Source of the DNA: Leptospira licerasiae serovar Varillal str. VAR 010
Lineage (GTDB): Bacteria; Spirochaetota; Leptospiria; Leptospirales; Leptospiraceae
DNA length: 64,000 bases
Assembly: GCF_000244755.1 (NCBI RefSeq)
Contig: NZ_AHOO02000011.1
Coordinates: forward strand, 21,001-85,000
Direction of reading: 5' to 3'
Positions within the stretch are counted from its first letter, which is position 1. Each line of letters begins with the position of its first letter. The notes beneath the pieces are model-generated. The model was not told where the DNA came from. It did no database searches and saw nothing but the letters and a program-made list of their open reading frames with translations. A program made the position numbers and the translations under genes. Positions 1 to 7,951 of this stretch are shown here, piece by piece.

Positions 1-1
1 G

Positions 2-202
2 GCATTTGCGCTCAGATCCGTCGCGGAAACGGAACAAGAAGAATCGGCTCTTATCATTTCTAAAGAATGGAAAGACATGTATAAAAACCTAAAAGCCGGA
101 GAATTGGAGAAGGACCTTTCCAGATACGCAGGACCTTACAGCCTGGACAAAACTTTTCAGTTCTATTTAGAGACAGGTTATTCGCTCCCAGAAACGGAGT
201 AA
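2..202 (+). CDS. C-terminal fragment of an unrecognised protein
   Basis: An open frame enters from the left edge and ends at TAA 200-202, giving 66 residues that end in SLPETE. The fragment is charged and looks mainly helical (for example EWKDMYKNLKAGELEKDL), with no membrane segment. I do not recognise the family. The start and most of the protein lie outside the window. The following gene begins 80 bases downstream on the same strand. Confidence 0.6.
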   Translation, partial: AFALRSVAETEQEESALIISKEWKDMYKNLKAGELEKDLSRYAGPYSLDKTFQFYLETGYSLPETE

Positions 203-282
203 GTTAGGATAAATTCCTTGCCTCTTCTAACCGAGTATTTCCAATTACTTTCGTGCCTATAAAAGGAAGGCAAGAAACCTAG

Positions 283-927
283 ATGAGAGTATTTATTTCT
301 ATCCTCGCCATTCTTTTACTTTTCGCAAGTTGTATCATTAGCTATTCTGATTTTCCCAAAAAAGACAAACCTTCCAAAGGAATTATCTACTTCAGCGTAG
401 AAGATCCCAAAGATTGGAATCCTCATGAAAGAAGAAAAGAATTTCTGAAAAAAGGATGGAAAGAGTTAGAATCGGATAGTTCTCCCCAAAAAGACAAAGA
501 TCGTATCCATTTTTTGATCAGTAGATTTCCCGGTTTAAGCAGAAATGAACCTGCGGTCAGAAAAGCACTGTCTCAAAAAGGCTGGAAAGAAATAGAAAAT
601 TATCCGCCTGAAAAAGGATATTATATAGATATGAAGTCCTCTCAAAAAGATCCTTCTTTGACTGCTATGATCTTTTTGTATCTTTCCTACGCCACTTTTA
701 CGATTATCCCTTCTTATAGCGGGAAAGACGGCGCAAACATTACATTTACCGTATATAAGGACAATTTTGCTTGGAAAACTTTCGAGTATGAAATTACAAG
801 AAAAGCATTCGTATGGATACTTACGTTACCCGTTCTTTGGTTAAACTACACCTATCCCACCGAAATGGAAGCTTACCAAGCAGTAATAGATCAGTTCGAG
901 TCGGATCTATATTCTTCTAAAATATAA
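283..927 (+). CDS. putative lipoprotein of unknown function
   Basis: 214 residues. The N-terminus is a lipoprotein signal: basic start, hydrophobic stretch, then LLFASC with the probable lipidated cysteine near residue 17. The body is lysine-rich with repeated KGWKE motifs near residues 58 and 101, which suggests two copies of a short unit. A hydrophobic patch near residues 130-145 and another near 190 could be buried strands or membrane contacts. An AAGGAAGG stretch lies upstream of the ATG but rather far from it. It converges on the next gene with a one-base gap. Function is not recognised. Confidence 0.7.
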   Translation: MRVFISILAILLLFASCIISYSDFPKKDKPSKGIIYFSVEDPKDWNPHERRKEFLKKGWKELESDSSPQKDKDRIHFLISRFPGLSRNEPAVRKALSQKGWKEIENYPPEKGYYIDMKSSQKDPSLTAMIFLYLSYATFTIIPSYSGKDGANITFTVYKDNFAWKTFEYEITRKAFVWILTLPVLWLNYTYPTEMEAYQAVIDQFESDLYSSKI

Positions 928-928
928 C

Positions 929-2065
929 TTAAAGTGTCGGAGCCTTAGGGTCCAAAAGATATTCTATCATAGCGAGTATCCTTTCCGGAGGCATAGGTCT
1001 AGTAAAATAATGATCGTTCCGAAAAGAAGGATATACCAGACTCCCAGGATGGACAGAATCGGATAAAAGAATAATCCCGTCATTCGGGCCGTAATTCATT
1101 AAAAAATTATAATATGGGCGAGCCCTCTCTGTCACATGTCTAAACAATGGGACTCCGACCAAATTGATCATTTTGATCCCGGGAGGAAGTTTCCAATCTC
1201 TATCCAAAGGAGCATCCTGTCCTTTTCGGATGGATAAAAATCCATCCCAATCGTAACCTTTGAAAAAAAAGTAGCTTCGGACTTCTAACTTAGTCCAAAA
1301 ATCATTTAGGATTCCTTCTATCATTCGGGAACCTTTTAAGATCCCTCCTATACTATACCAACCCTTGACTTTTTTAAAATAAGGCTCGTTCCCACATCTC
1401 TCGATTGCCATCCTAAAATCGGAAGAACCTTTGCTAGGAGAGGCTACGATCACAGTTTCTTCCGGATTTGAGACTTCCAAGTATTCGCAGATAATCTTTG
1501 CATTTTCGCGCACATCGCCAACCTGTCCGATCGGTATCAGATCGGAACGAATCCCTACAGAAGCCACCATCTTTCGAATAGATGCACCGTCCGCTCCCAC
1601 GCTCGGATTATCCGCATAGAACATCCCTGGCACCATTGCAAGCACGATCTTTTTGGAGGAAAAATCGGGTCGTTTCCCTGAAAATTCCTTCTCCTTCTTG
1701 TCCAAATATTCCAAAAACTTTTTATTCTTCGGATCATTGATGATCCTATGATAAAAAATCGCAGCTCCCTTATCTATGTCATCAGTCTCTTCCGAAATTT
1801 TTAAAAGATTTTCCTCAGTCAATTTATCCAACGAGTTTAATTCCGGATATGCATTAGAGGCCCAATCCAAATAAGCCTTTTCATCTTCGCAAAGATTTTT
1901 AACACGATAGGCAGGAGTATCGCAGGAAACTTTTTTCATTTCCGGGCCTGGATCGGGAACCTTCAGGTCTCCGTCCGCCCTTCCGCTGCAAAAGTTAGAA
2001 AAAACGAATATAGAAAATAATAAGAATACTTTAGGACCAGAACGGATCATATCAGCAGTTTTCAT
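929..2065 (-). CDS. exported alpha/beta-hydrolase-like protein, probable lipoprotein
   Basis: 378 residues. The N-terminus has a hydrophobic signal ending in SNFCSG, compatible with a relaxed spirochaete lipobox. The middle reads like an alpha/beta fold: a strand (KIVLAMVPG) near residue 140, then a strand and elbow ETVIVASPSKGSSDF near 205, where the serine of SKGSS could be a nucleophile. The C-terminal part holds an aspartate and histidine in NDHYF. The order resembles PGAP1- and lipase-like proteins, but the classical GxSxG is not present, so catalysis is inferred. Start may be the ATG at 2065 or the in-frame ATG at 2047; neither has a clear ribosome site. Confidence 0.6.
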   Translation of the reverse strand: MKTADMIRSGPKVFLLFSIFVFSNFCSGRADGDLKVPDPGPEMKKVSCDTPAYRVKNLCEDEKAYLDWASNAYPELNSLDKLTEENLLKISEETDDIDKGAAIFYHRIINDPKNKKFLEYLDKKEKEFSGKRPDFSSKKIVLAMVPGMFYADNPSVGADGASIRKMVASVGIRSDLIPIGQVGDVRENAKIICEYLEVSNPEETVIVASPSKGSSDFRMAIERCGNEPYFKKVKGWYSIGGILKGSRMIEGILNDFWTKLEVRSYFFFKGYDWDGFLSIRKGQDAPLDRDWKLPPGIKMINLVGVPLFRHVTERARPYYNFLMNYGPNDGIILLSDSVHPGSLVYPSFRNDHYFTRPMPPERILAMIEYLLDPKAPTL

Positions 2066-2228
2066 TTAAGAAGGAAATACGAAGAGAGAAAATTTAGGAA
2101 ATAGAAAAAAGGTCGCATAAAATTAAAATTTACACGACCCTTAAAAACCGTTTCACCTAAACGATCCGAATGGATCAAATCGGAAACAATTCGATAGATT
2201 TGTTCGTTATAAACGAACTAAGAGATGA

Positions 2229-2555
2229 TTAATCTCCGTAAGCTATCGTACAGTTGGAAACGTAAACTGATCCAAGAACGTTGGATCTGTTGAAATCAAT
2301 GGATTTAACCACTTTGATTCCACCTTTTTTAGCAGCAGCTTTGATACCTGCATCACCTGTAGCGATCAATGCTAAAATAGAAGATGCACAAGCTTCTCCT
2401 GATTTTTCACCGATTCCGTCTTTTTGAGAGTTGTCTCTGTTGAAGATGGTCGCGTTGTCGGTTACGTTGGTATATAGAGATCCGTAAACAATTGGAAGGC
2501 AATTGGATACAGAAACCAATACTAACGCTGCAGCTAATAACATGATTTTTCTCAT
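2229..2555 (-). CDS. TRL-like family lipoprotein
   Basis: 108 residues, close to the usual size of TRL-like proteins. A signal peptide ends at VSVSNC, so it is probably a lipoprotein. The body shows the family pattern: GEACASSILALIATGDAGI, then a small basic helix AAKKGGI, a KVVKSIDF strand and a final YVSNCTIAYG. The function of the family is unknown; the name comes from an old tRNA-locus association. A GGAG lies about ten bases before the ATG. The gene stands alone and is divergent from the DUF3015 pair, with 484 bases between them. Confidence 0.85.
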   Translation of the reverse strand: MRKIMLLAAALVLVSVSNCLPIVYGSLYTNVTDNATIFNRDNSQKDGIGEKSGEACASSILALIATGDAGIKAAAKKGGIKVVKSIDFNRSNVLGSVYVSNCTIAYGD

Positions 2556-3039
2556 TGAATCTATCTCCGTGTTACTATATTACTTTTTATTTATTTTCGC
2601 TTAGTTTTGCGTGATTGTTGGACCCGAAAGTTTTTCGGTAAGAAACAAAAACATAAGAAAGGAACGTCATACCGTCTTTGAAAATGTTCTAAATGGTAAA
2701 AACTTAAGAGAGGATCATCTTTTTGAGAAGATTCGAGTCAAGATTTAAAAAAAGAAAAATAACAAAAAAACTACAGAAGTAGTATTCCAAATGGGAGACA
2801 AAAATCATATAAAAAGTTTTATCCGAATTTTCCGCAAATACGGACAGAGGCTTCGAAAAATTTTTCCGATTGTCCGTGATTTTGCGAGTAAACAAACCCC
2901 AAAGTAAAAAATTCTTTCCAAAGAGAAAACTTTTCCGTTATCACGAAGGCGAATGTCGCGTTTTCTTTAATTCTGGTTGACATCTTATTTTTGGAGGAAT
3001 TTTATATTTTCCAACTAAAAAGGAAGGAGAGGTTCGTTT
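2556..3039. other. 484-base divergent intergenic region
   Basis: The stretch between the TRL-like gene and the DUF3015 pair holds promoters for both directions but no gene I trust. A 63-codon frame on the minus strand (2704-2895) has no ribosome site and an unusual composition, so it is left out. The region is AT-rich, with a short hairpin CCGAAA/TTTCGG near 2624-2638. Confidence 0.5.
2977..3008 (+). promoter_or_regulatory. putative sigma-70-type promoter of the DUF3015 pair
   Basis: TTGACA at 2977-2982 matches the -35 consensus. TTTATA (3001-3006) or TATATT (3003-3008) can serve as the -10, with spacing of 18 or 20 bases. A strong ribosome site (AAGGAAGGAGAGG) follows before the ATG at 3040. 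Confidence 0.4.
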
Positions 3040-3534
3040 ATGAAAAAAGAACTTCTATCGATAGGATTAGTCGGTTTACTCTGCTTGTCCTCGGGAATTT
3101 CAGTCTCCGCCGCAGACTACGGTGTAGCTGGCTGCGGGCTTGGATCTATAGTTTTTAAAGAAAACAAAGGTGGCCAACAAGTTTTGGCAGCCACTACCAA
3201 CGGGACTTCGGCAAACCAAACTTTCGGGATCACTACCGGAACTTCTGGATGTGCTACCGACGGATTAGTCCATAAAGAAAAAGTACAAGAAGTATTTGTT
3301 TCCCTCAATTTCAATTCTTTGGAAGTTGAGATGGCAAAAGGAAAGGGAGAAAAATTAGAGGCTCTTTCAGGACTTCTAGGCTGTTCCACAAACGGAACCG
3401 CTCAATTGGGAGAATATACTAAGTCCAATTTCGAAGTATTGTATACCCAAGAAACCACTCCTTCCTCTTTACTGAGCGCGGTAAAAGACGGGATCAGAAA
3501 AGACGCAGTGCTCTCTAAGAGCTGCAAAATTTAA
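3040..3534 (+). CDS. DUF3015 family secreted protein, first copy
   Basis: 164 residues. A cleavable signal peptide ends near SVSAA. The mature part carries the DUF3015 pattern: AGCGLGSIVF, then QQVLAATTNGTSANQTFGIT, SGC, and a late LLGCS plus a C-terminal cysteine (SCKI). The paired cysteines suggest disulfides in the periplasm or at the surface. It is followed after 11 bases by a paralogue with the same architecture, so the two form an operon. The function of DUF3015 is unknown. Strong ribosome site and a good promoter suggest high expression. Confidence 0.88.
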   Translation: MKKELLSIGLVGLLCLSSGISVSAADYGVAGCGLGSIVFKENKGGQQVLAATTNGTSANQTFGITTGTSGCATDGLVHKEKVQEVFVSLNFNSLEVEMAKGKGEKLEALSGLLGCSTNGTAQLGEYTKSNFEVLYTQETTPSSLLSAVKDGIRKDAVLSKSCKI

Positions 3535-3545
3535 GGAGATAACTC

Positions 3546-4025
3546 ATGAAAAGAATATTAGCAGTATCTCTATTTCTCGCTTTAGTAGCTTCTCCACTTT
3601 ACGTAGCTTCCGCTAAACACGGCGCCGCAGGATGTGGTCTGGGTTCTATCGTGATCACTGAGAACAAAAAAGTTCACCAAGTAATTGCGGCTACCGTTAA
3701 CGGAACTCTCGGAAACCAAACTTTCGGGATCTCCACAGGAACTTTAGGATGTGAGACAAGCGGTTTTACCCAAAAGCAAGCAGAACAACAGATCTTTGTT
3801 CATATGAACTTCCAATCTTTGGAGCAAGAATTTGCCAAAGGTTCCGGTGAAAAAATGGAAGCTTTCGCTTCTTTAATGGGCTGTTCCGATATGGGAACTT
3901 TCGGAAAAGTAGGAAAAGAAAAATTCTCCGCACTTTTCGACCAAAACACTCCGGATTCCTTTTTGGAAAAAATGAGATTCGAAGTAGCAAACAACTCCGC
4001 CTTAGTCGGAAGTTGCAAGATCTAA
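3546..4025 (+). CDS. DUF3015 family secreted protein, second copy
   Basis: 159 residues, paralogue of the gene just upstream, with the same cysteine pattern (AGCGLGSIV, TLGC, LMGCS, final SCKI) and the NQTFGI core. A signal peptide ends near VASAK. The copies differ most in the middle helical region, for example FTQKQAEQQIFVHMNF against VHKEKVQEVFVSLNF, so the duplication is not recent. A perfect 12-base-pair hairpin right after the stop probably ends the transcript. Confidence 0.88.
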   Translation: MKRILAVSLFLALVASPLYVASAKHGAAGCGLGSIVITENKKVHQVIAATVNGTLGNQTFGISTGTLGCETSGFTQKQAEQQIFVHMNFQSLEQEFAKGSGEKMEAFASLMGCSDMGTFGKVGKEKFSALFDQNTPDSFLEKMRFEVANNSALVGSCKI

Positions 4026-4048
4026 CGTAAATCCCTTTTCAGGGTCAA

Positions 4049-4080
4049 ATTCCCTTCTCCGAAAGGAGAAGGGAATATTC
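4049..4080 (+). terminator. probable terminator after the DUF3015 pair
   Basis: ATTCCCTTCTCC (4049-4060) pairs perfectly with GGAGAAGGGAAT (4065-4076) around a GAAA tetraloop. The T-run after it is weak (ATTCTCT), so it may be an imperfect terminator or also a 3' end stabiliser. Confidence 0.65.
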
Positions 4081-4098
4081 TCTAATCTAAAATACTAA

Positions 4099-6129
4099 GT
4101 GCCGACCAAGTATTATTCTCTTTTTCTAATATTCTTTCTATTTTCTATCTTCGGGACTTTTCCGGCTTATGCAAAGGACGGCGAAAAGATCTTAAAATAC
4201 CAAAAATTGGCGGAAACCAATAAACTTTGGGAAGATAGATACTGGATCCTTCTATTACATTATACTAAAACCACGTTCGGGTGGATAAGCGAGGCTGATT
4301 CGTCTTCTTTTTTCCTTTCCGGAGAAGGACGAAAAGATCCGAAACAAGAACTTCTCTCTGCAATCGAAACTTTTATGACGAATGTGTCCGCTCCGACCGG
4401 AGAGGAAAATTGGATGCATCCTGTATGTAAATTTCCCGAAAGAAAAAGATGGATCCAGGAAAAACTTTCCATCCCGGATGGAGATTTTGCTCAAGTGGAA
4501 TGTTCCAGATTCGAAAAATGGTTCGCTACTTTAAACCCAAAAGGTGCAAAAATCATATTCGCTTCTTATTATATGAATGCGCCCGCTTCTATCTTTGGTC
4601 ATACTCTCTTAAAATTGGATTCCGGAGATCCTAATCGAAAAGAGATCTTGGAATATTCCGTGAACTATGCCGCAAATGCGGATCCTGATTCCACAAATGC
4701 GATCGTGTATTCCATTTTCGGTTTGTTCGGCGGATATCCCGGGACATTCTCCTTGTTTCCTTATTATGTTAAGATTGCGGAATATAACGATATTGAAAGT
4801 AGAGATCTTTGGGAATATGAGTTGGATCTGAAAGAGGAAGAAGTCAAAAGAATGACCAGACATCTCTGGGAATTAGGAGCAGCCACATTCGATTATTATT
4901 TTTTAGACGAGAACTGCTCTTATCATCTGTTCTCTTTGATAGAAGTAGCGAGACCAAGTCTTCATCTTAGGGACAAGGCCCCATTTGTGATCCCCGGAGA
5001 TACCGTTAAAAAATATATGGAACAGGCAGGTCTTGTAAAGGATATCAAATACAGGCCTTCTCTACATAGCAAAATTATACAGAAACTGAGAAAGATGAAC
5101 GAGAGCGAAAGGGATCTTTACGAAAACGTAATGAAAGATGGAAATATTTCCTTTTTGACAAATATGGAACCTGATCCCAAGATCAGGATTTCTTTTATTT
5201 CGGACACGATACTGGATTCATTTCGTTACAAAAAAGCGGAAGGAGATTCTCCAAAAGGGTGGGATCAAACATACAAACAATTACTTTTGTTCAGAAGTAA
5301 ACTTCCGACCGACTATGAGGATTCCGGATATTCTCCAATTACGCAGAGTCCTCATGTAGGACATGGAAGTTCCGCATTGTATAACGAAGTGGGAACTTCT
5401 AACTTAGGAAATTTTGTTGGATTCGGTTATAGAGCCGCGGTTCACGATCTTTTGAATACAGATCAGGGTTATATTCCGAATTCTTCCGTGGATTATTTTT
5501 CTCTTAAGGCAAGGTATTATCAGGATTCCAAAAAACTTCATCTAGAAGAATTCCATATTATCCGACTTCTTTCCTTAACTCCCTATAATTCGTTAGGTCG
5601 ATCCGTATCTTATTTTGTGGATTCAGGAGCGGACTCTTCCGTGTATGAAAAGAAAGGAAACAAAGAGGATCGAAAACTCCTGGAATGGCAAACTTTACTC
5701 CGACCGGAAGATCTATCTTACACGCTCTACAGACTGGACGATATCTCTAAATCGGAAAAATATGAAAGGGTCACGAATGCAAATATAGAGACCACTTTCG
5801 GTTATAGTTTTCAGGACCAATTCTCGGAAGGACCAAAACGTTTCTTATTCTCCGCTCAAGCCGGAGCGAAAGTAAGATACAACGGTAAATACGATACGAA
5901 TGCAGTAGTTGCCCCACAAATCGCCGCTTATTGGATCGCCAATTTCGATGTTTTTAAAGCGGTCCTATCTTTACACTATTACACTTTTTCAATTTATGGG
6001 ATACCGGACGATTATAAGGCACAATTAGGTTTTCGTTATGCGATCCATGCCAACCATGAATTAAGATTAGAGGCCAAAGCCCAAAGGAATTATAATGAAG
6101 CTAGTTTCTCCTATGTTTACCAATTTTAA
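4099..6129 (+). CDS. DUF4105 (Lnb N-terminal domain) protein with C-terminal beta-barrel-like region
   Basis: 676 residues, GTG start, signal peptide ending near AYAKDG. The DUF4105 core spans roughly residues 140-290: SYYMNAPASIFGHTLLKLDS, a YSVNYAA strand, and DENCSYHLFSL. The conserved histidine (GHT) before the conserved cysteine (NCSYH) fits a permuted papain-like arrangement, but activity is an inference. From about residue 410 the sequence alternates polar and hydrophobic residues and ends in SFSYVYQF. That terminal phenylalanine is typical of outer-membrane barrels. No ribosome site is clear before the GTG. The next gene starts inside the last codons of this one. Confidence 0.8.
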   Translation: MPTKYYSLFLIFFLFSIFGTFPAYAKDGEKILKYQKLAETNKLWEDRYWILLLHYTKTTFGWISEADSSSFFLSGEGRKDPKQELLSAIETFMTNVSAPTGEENWMHPVCKFPERKRWIQEKLSIPDGDFAQVECSRFEKWFATLNPKGAKIIFASYYMNAPASIFGHTLLKLDSGDPNRKEILEYSVNYAANADPDSTNAIVYSIFGLFGGYPGTFSLFPYYVKIAEYNDIESRDLWEYELDLKEEEVKRMTRHLWELGAATFDYYFLDENCSYHLFSLIEVARPSLHLRDKAPFVIPGDTVKKYMEQAGLVKDIKYRPSLHSKIIQKLRKMNESERDLYENVMKDGNISFLTNMEPDPKIRISFISDTILDSFRYKKAEGDSPKGWDQTYKQLLLFRSKLPTDYEDSGYSPITQSPHVGHGSSALYNEVGTSNLGNFVGFGYRAAVHDLLNTDQGYIPNSSVDYFSLKARYYQDSKKLHLEEFHIIRLLSLTPYNSLGRSVSYFVDSGADSSVYEKKGNKEDRKLLEWQTLLRPEDLSYTLYRLDDISKSEKYERVTNANIETTFGYSFQDQFSEGPKRFLFSAQAGAKVRYNGKYDTNAVVAPQIAAYWIANFDVFKAVLSLHYYTFSIYGIPDDYKAQLGFRYAIHANHELRLEAKAQRNYNEASFSYVYQF

Positions 6130-6970
6130 ATATATATTATATTCCGTTCTTCTTTTTATATTTCTGGGAAACTGCTCTTCCATGTTATTTTATCCAACTA
6201 GAGAAATGTATATCCCTCCTGAAAAAATGGGATTCCAACCTGAAAAAATCTCTCTCCAAATGAAAGACGGAACAAATATTAAACTTTGGATCTTCAAACC
6301 TTCCAAAATAAAGGCTAAGGCAAGTATTCTTCAATTCCATGGGAACGGGGACAACATGTCGAGTCACTATATCAGCCTGGTTTGGCTCGTTGAAAAAGGA
6401 TACGAATTGGTCATCTGGGATTACAGAGGTTATGGAGATTCGGAAGGAGAAGCGGAAAAGGAAGCTATATTAGAAGATTCTAAAGAAGTTCTCATATTCG
6501 AGCAAAATAGAGCGAAAGAACTGGGCATTCCTTGGATTGTTTACGGGCAAAGTATGGGCGGAGCGCTCGCGATCAGAGCGGTTGGAGAAATGCAAAACAA
6601 AGACGGATTGTTGCTGGTAGTCGGAGATGGAACTTTCGCGTATTATTCACATGTGGCCAAAACAGTAGCTGAGAGAGTGTTTTTCTTTCCAATAGGTCAA
6701 TTAGTCGGATTTTTCTTTTCGGATCATCTAAGCCCAGGAGAAGTAGCGGACCAAATCTCTCCCGTAAAACTATTAGTGATCCATGGAACGGAAGATCAGA
6801 TCGTTTCTTATCCGAACGGTATGGAACTTTTCCAAAAAGCGAAAGATCCTAAAATTTTCTGGGAGATTAAAGGTGCAGGGCATTTGGATTGGATGGAAAT
6901 GGGAAGGTCCAAAGGTGCAAAAAATTTCGTAAAGTTCCTGGAAGAACTGATCTCTCACTGGGCTCCCTAA
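6113..6970 (+). CDS. alpha/beta hydrolase lipoprotein (serine hydrolase)
   Basis: 285 residues from the ATG at 6113; an in-frame ATG at 6095 would add six residues. I prefer 6113 because it gives a compact signal peptide ending in LGNC, a good lipobox. Family features: HGNGDN oxyanion strand near residue 82, DYRGYGDSEG near 105, nucleophile elbow YGQSMGG near 145, and late acid and base in IHGTEDQ and GAGHLDW. These are typical of the BEM46/ABHD-type hydrolases. The substrate is unknown. It overlaps the DUF4105 gene, so the two are probably made together at the envelope. Confidence 0.85.
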   Translation: MFTNFKYILYSVLLFIFLGNCSSMLFYPTREMYIPPEKMGFQPEKISLQMKDGTNIKLWIFKPSKIKAKASILQFHGNGDNMSSHYISLVWLVEKGYELVIWDYRGYGDSEGEAEKEAILEDSKEVLIFEQNRAKELGIPWIVYGQSMGGALAIRAVGEMQNKDGLLLVVGDGTFAYYSHVAKTVAERVFFFPIGQLVGFFFSDHLSPGEVADQISPVKLLVIHGTEDQIVSYPNGMELFQKAKDPKIFWEIKGAGHLDWMEMGRSKGAKNFVKFLEELISHWAP

Positions 6971-7506
6971 TTTTCGGAAGGGCTCCAATACATTCTTTTA
7001 CCTTCTAATAAAGATCTCAGAGCATCTTCCGGTTTAGATTCTTGGATGAATAGGTCCGGCAAGGAGAAGTTACCCGTATTAAAAAGTTCTATCGATAAGA
7101 AGATGATCTTACCTTCTTTAGCAAAGAAAACTTTTTCAAAATCTCTACATTTCAACGCGTAAAATCCCGGAACCAACTCAAAGGTCTTATATTCTCCGGA
7201 ATCCAATCCGAAATTCTGGAATAAACTTCGATTCCCTTCTTTGAAAGATCCCGGATATTTATACAAGTCTATAGTAAAAGAGAATAAGGACTGCGCCTCT
7301 CTTTGTGGTCTAAGCACATACAACAATGCCTTATCTTCTTTCACTTTTTTAAGTTGGTCGAATCTTTGGGTACTCGCACAAGATCCGATCCCTGAAACCA
7401 GGCATAAACAAAATAAGAAGGTTCTAAAGTAGACAATGTCCTGAAAAAATCTGGTAGCTCCTTGGGCTCTCCGGTTAAAATTGACCTTAATTCGAGGATT
7501 TTTCAT
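6967..7506 (-). CDS. putative lipoprotein, DUF2846-like
   Basis: About 179 residues if the ATG at 7506 is used. A hydrophobic stretch ends in VSGIGSC, a clear lipobox, followed by a helix and ALLYVLRPQREAQ, a strand pattern seen in DUF2846-type proteins, with GEYKTFELVPGFYALKC later. The start is a problem. The only nearby ATG lies in a CATG shared with the start of the divergent gene, and it gives a long n-region. A non-ATG start (ATT near 7435) would give a normal signal peptide. Function is unknown. Its 3' end overlaps the hydrolase gene by four bases, tail to tail. Confidence 0.55.
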   Translation of the reverse strand: MKNPRIKVNFNRRAQGATRFFQDIVYFRTFLFCLCLVSGIGSCASTQRFDQLKKVKEDKALLYVLRPQREAQSLFSFTIDLYKYPGSFKEGNRSLFQNFGLDSGEYKTFELVPGFYALKCRDFEKVFFAKEGKIIFLSIELFNTGNFSLPDLFIQESKPEDALRSLLEGKRMYWSPSEN

Positions 7507-7948
7507 GAAAATTGAGTTCACACCCGAGCAGTACGAAACCTTACTAAAATCCATCGCGATCTCCAGTTGGATGATCAATGCATTTAACGAAGGTGACGAG
7601 GAATTAAATTCCTACGCGGAACTCGAGCAATACATACTTTCCTTTGCAAAAGATTTTGGGAAGCAGGAATTCGTAGACTACGACGCGGCTGACGATGTAT
7701 ATTTCCCCACTCGTAAATTCGAAGACCAAACGGATATTTTCGATATTATCTCCGATTATGATAATGAATTATTCTGGGATGAGCTAATTCACAGAATGGC
7801 CAGACGGGATTTCCTCCAAGAATATGGAGAAACTGGTGTGGCCTCTATGGCGATCGAGGAAAGAATAGAAAAGGAAGCTCCTTATATCAGCAAATACGAA
7901 GAGATATTTACCAACCAAGGTTTGGAGAATATAGACATTCGTCCTTAA
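7505..7948 (+). CDS. acidic cytoplasmic protein of unknown function
   Basis: 147 residues from the ATG at 7505 (MKIEFTPEQYETLL). It has no signal or membrane segment and is very rich in aspartate and glutamate (for example NEGDEELNSYAELEQ). Predicted structure is mainly helical. A start 24 bases upstream is open but would run into the divergent gene. The RNA methyltransferase gene follows after three bases, so both are likely on one transcript. Family not recognised. Confidence 0.75.
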   Translation: MKIEFTPEQYETLLKSIAISSWMINAFNEGDEELNSYAELEQYILSFAKDFGKQEFVDYDAADDVYFPTRKFEDQTDIFDIISDYDNELFWDELIHRMARRDFLQEYGETGVASMAIEERIEKEAPYISKYEEIFTNQGLENIDIRP

Positions 7949-7951
7949 TCC

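Noticed and set aside
2704..2895. 63-codon minus-strand open frame in the intergenic region
   Set aside because: No ribosome site, odd phenylalanine- and leucine-rich sequence, and no recognisable domain. Chance openness in AT-rich DNA is the simpler explanation.
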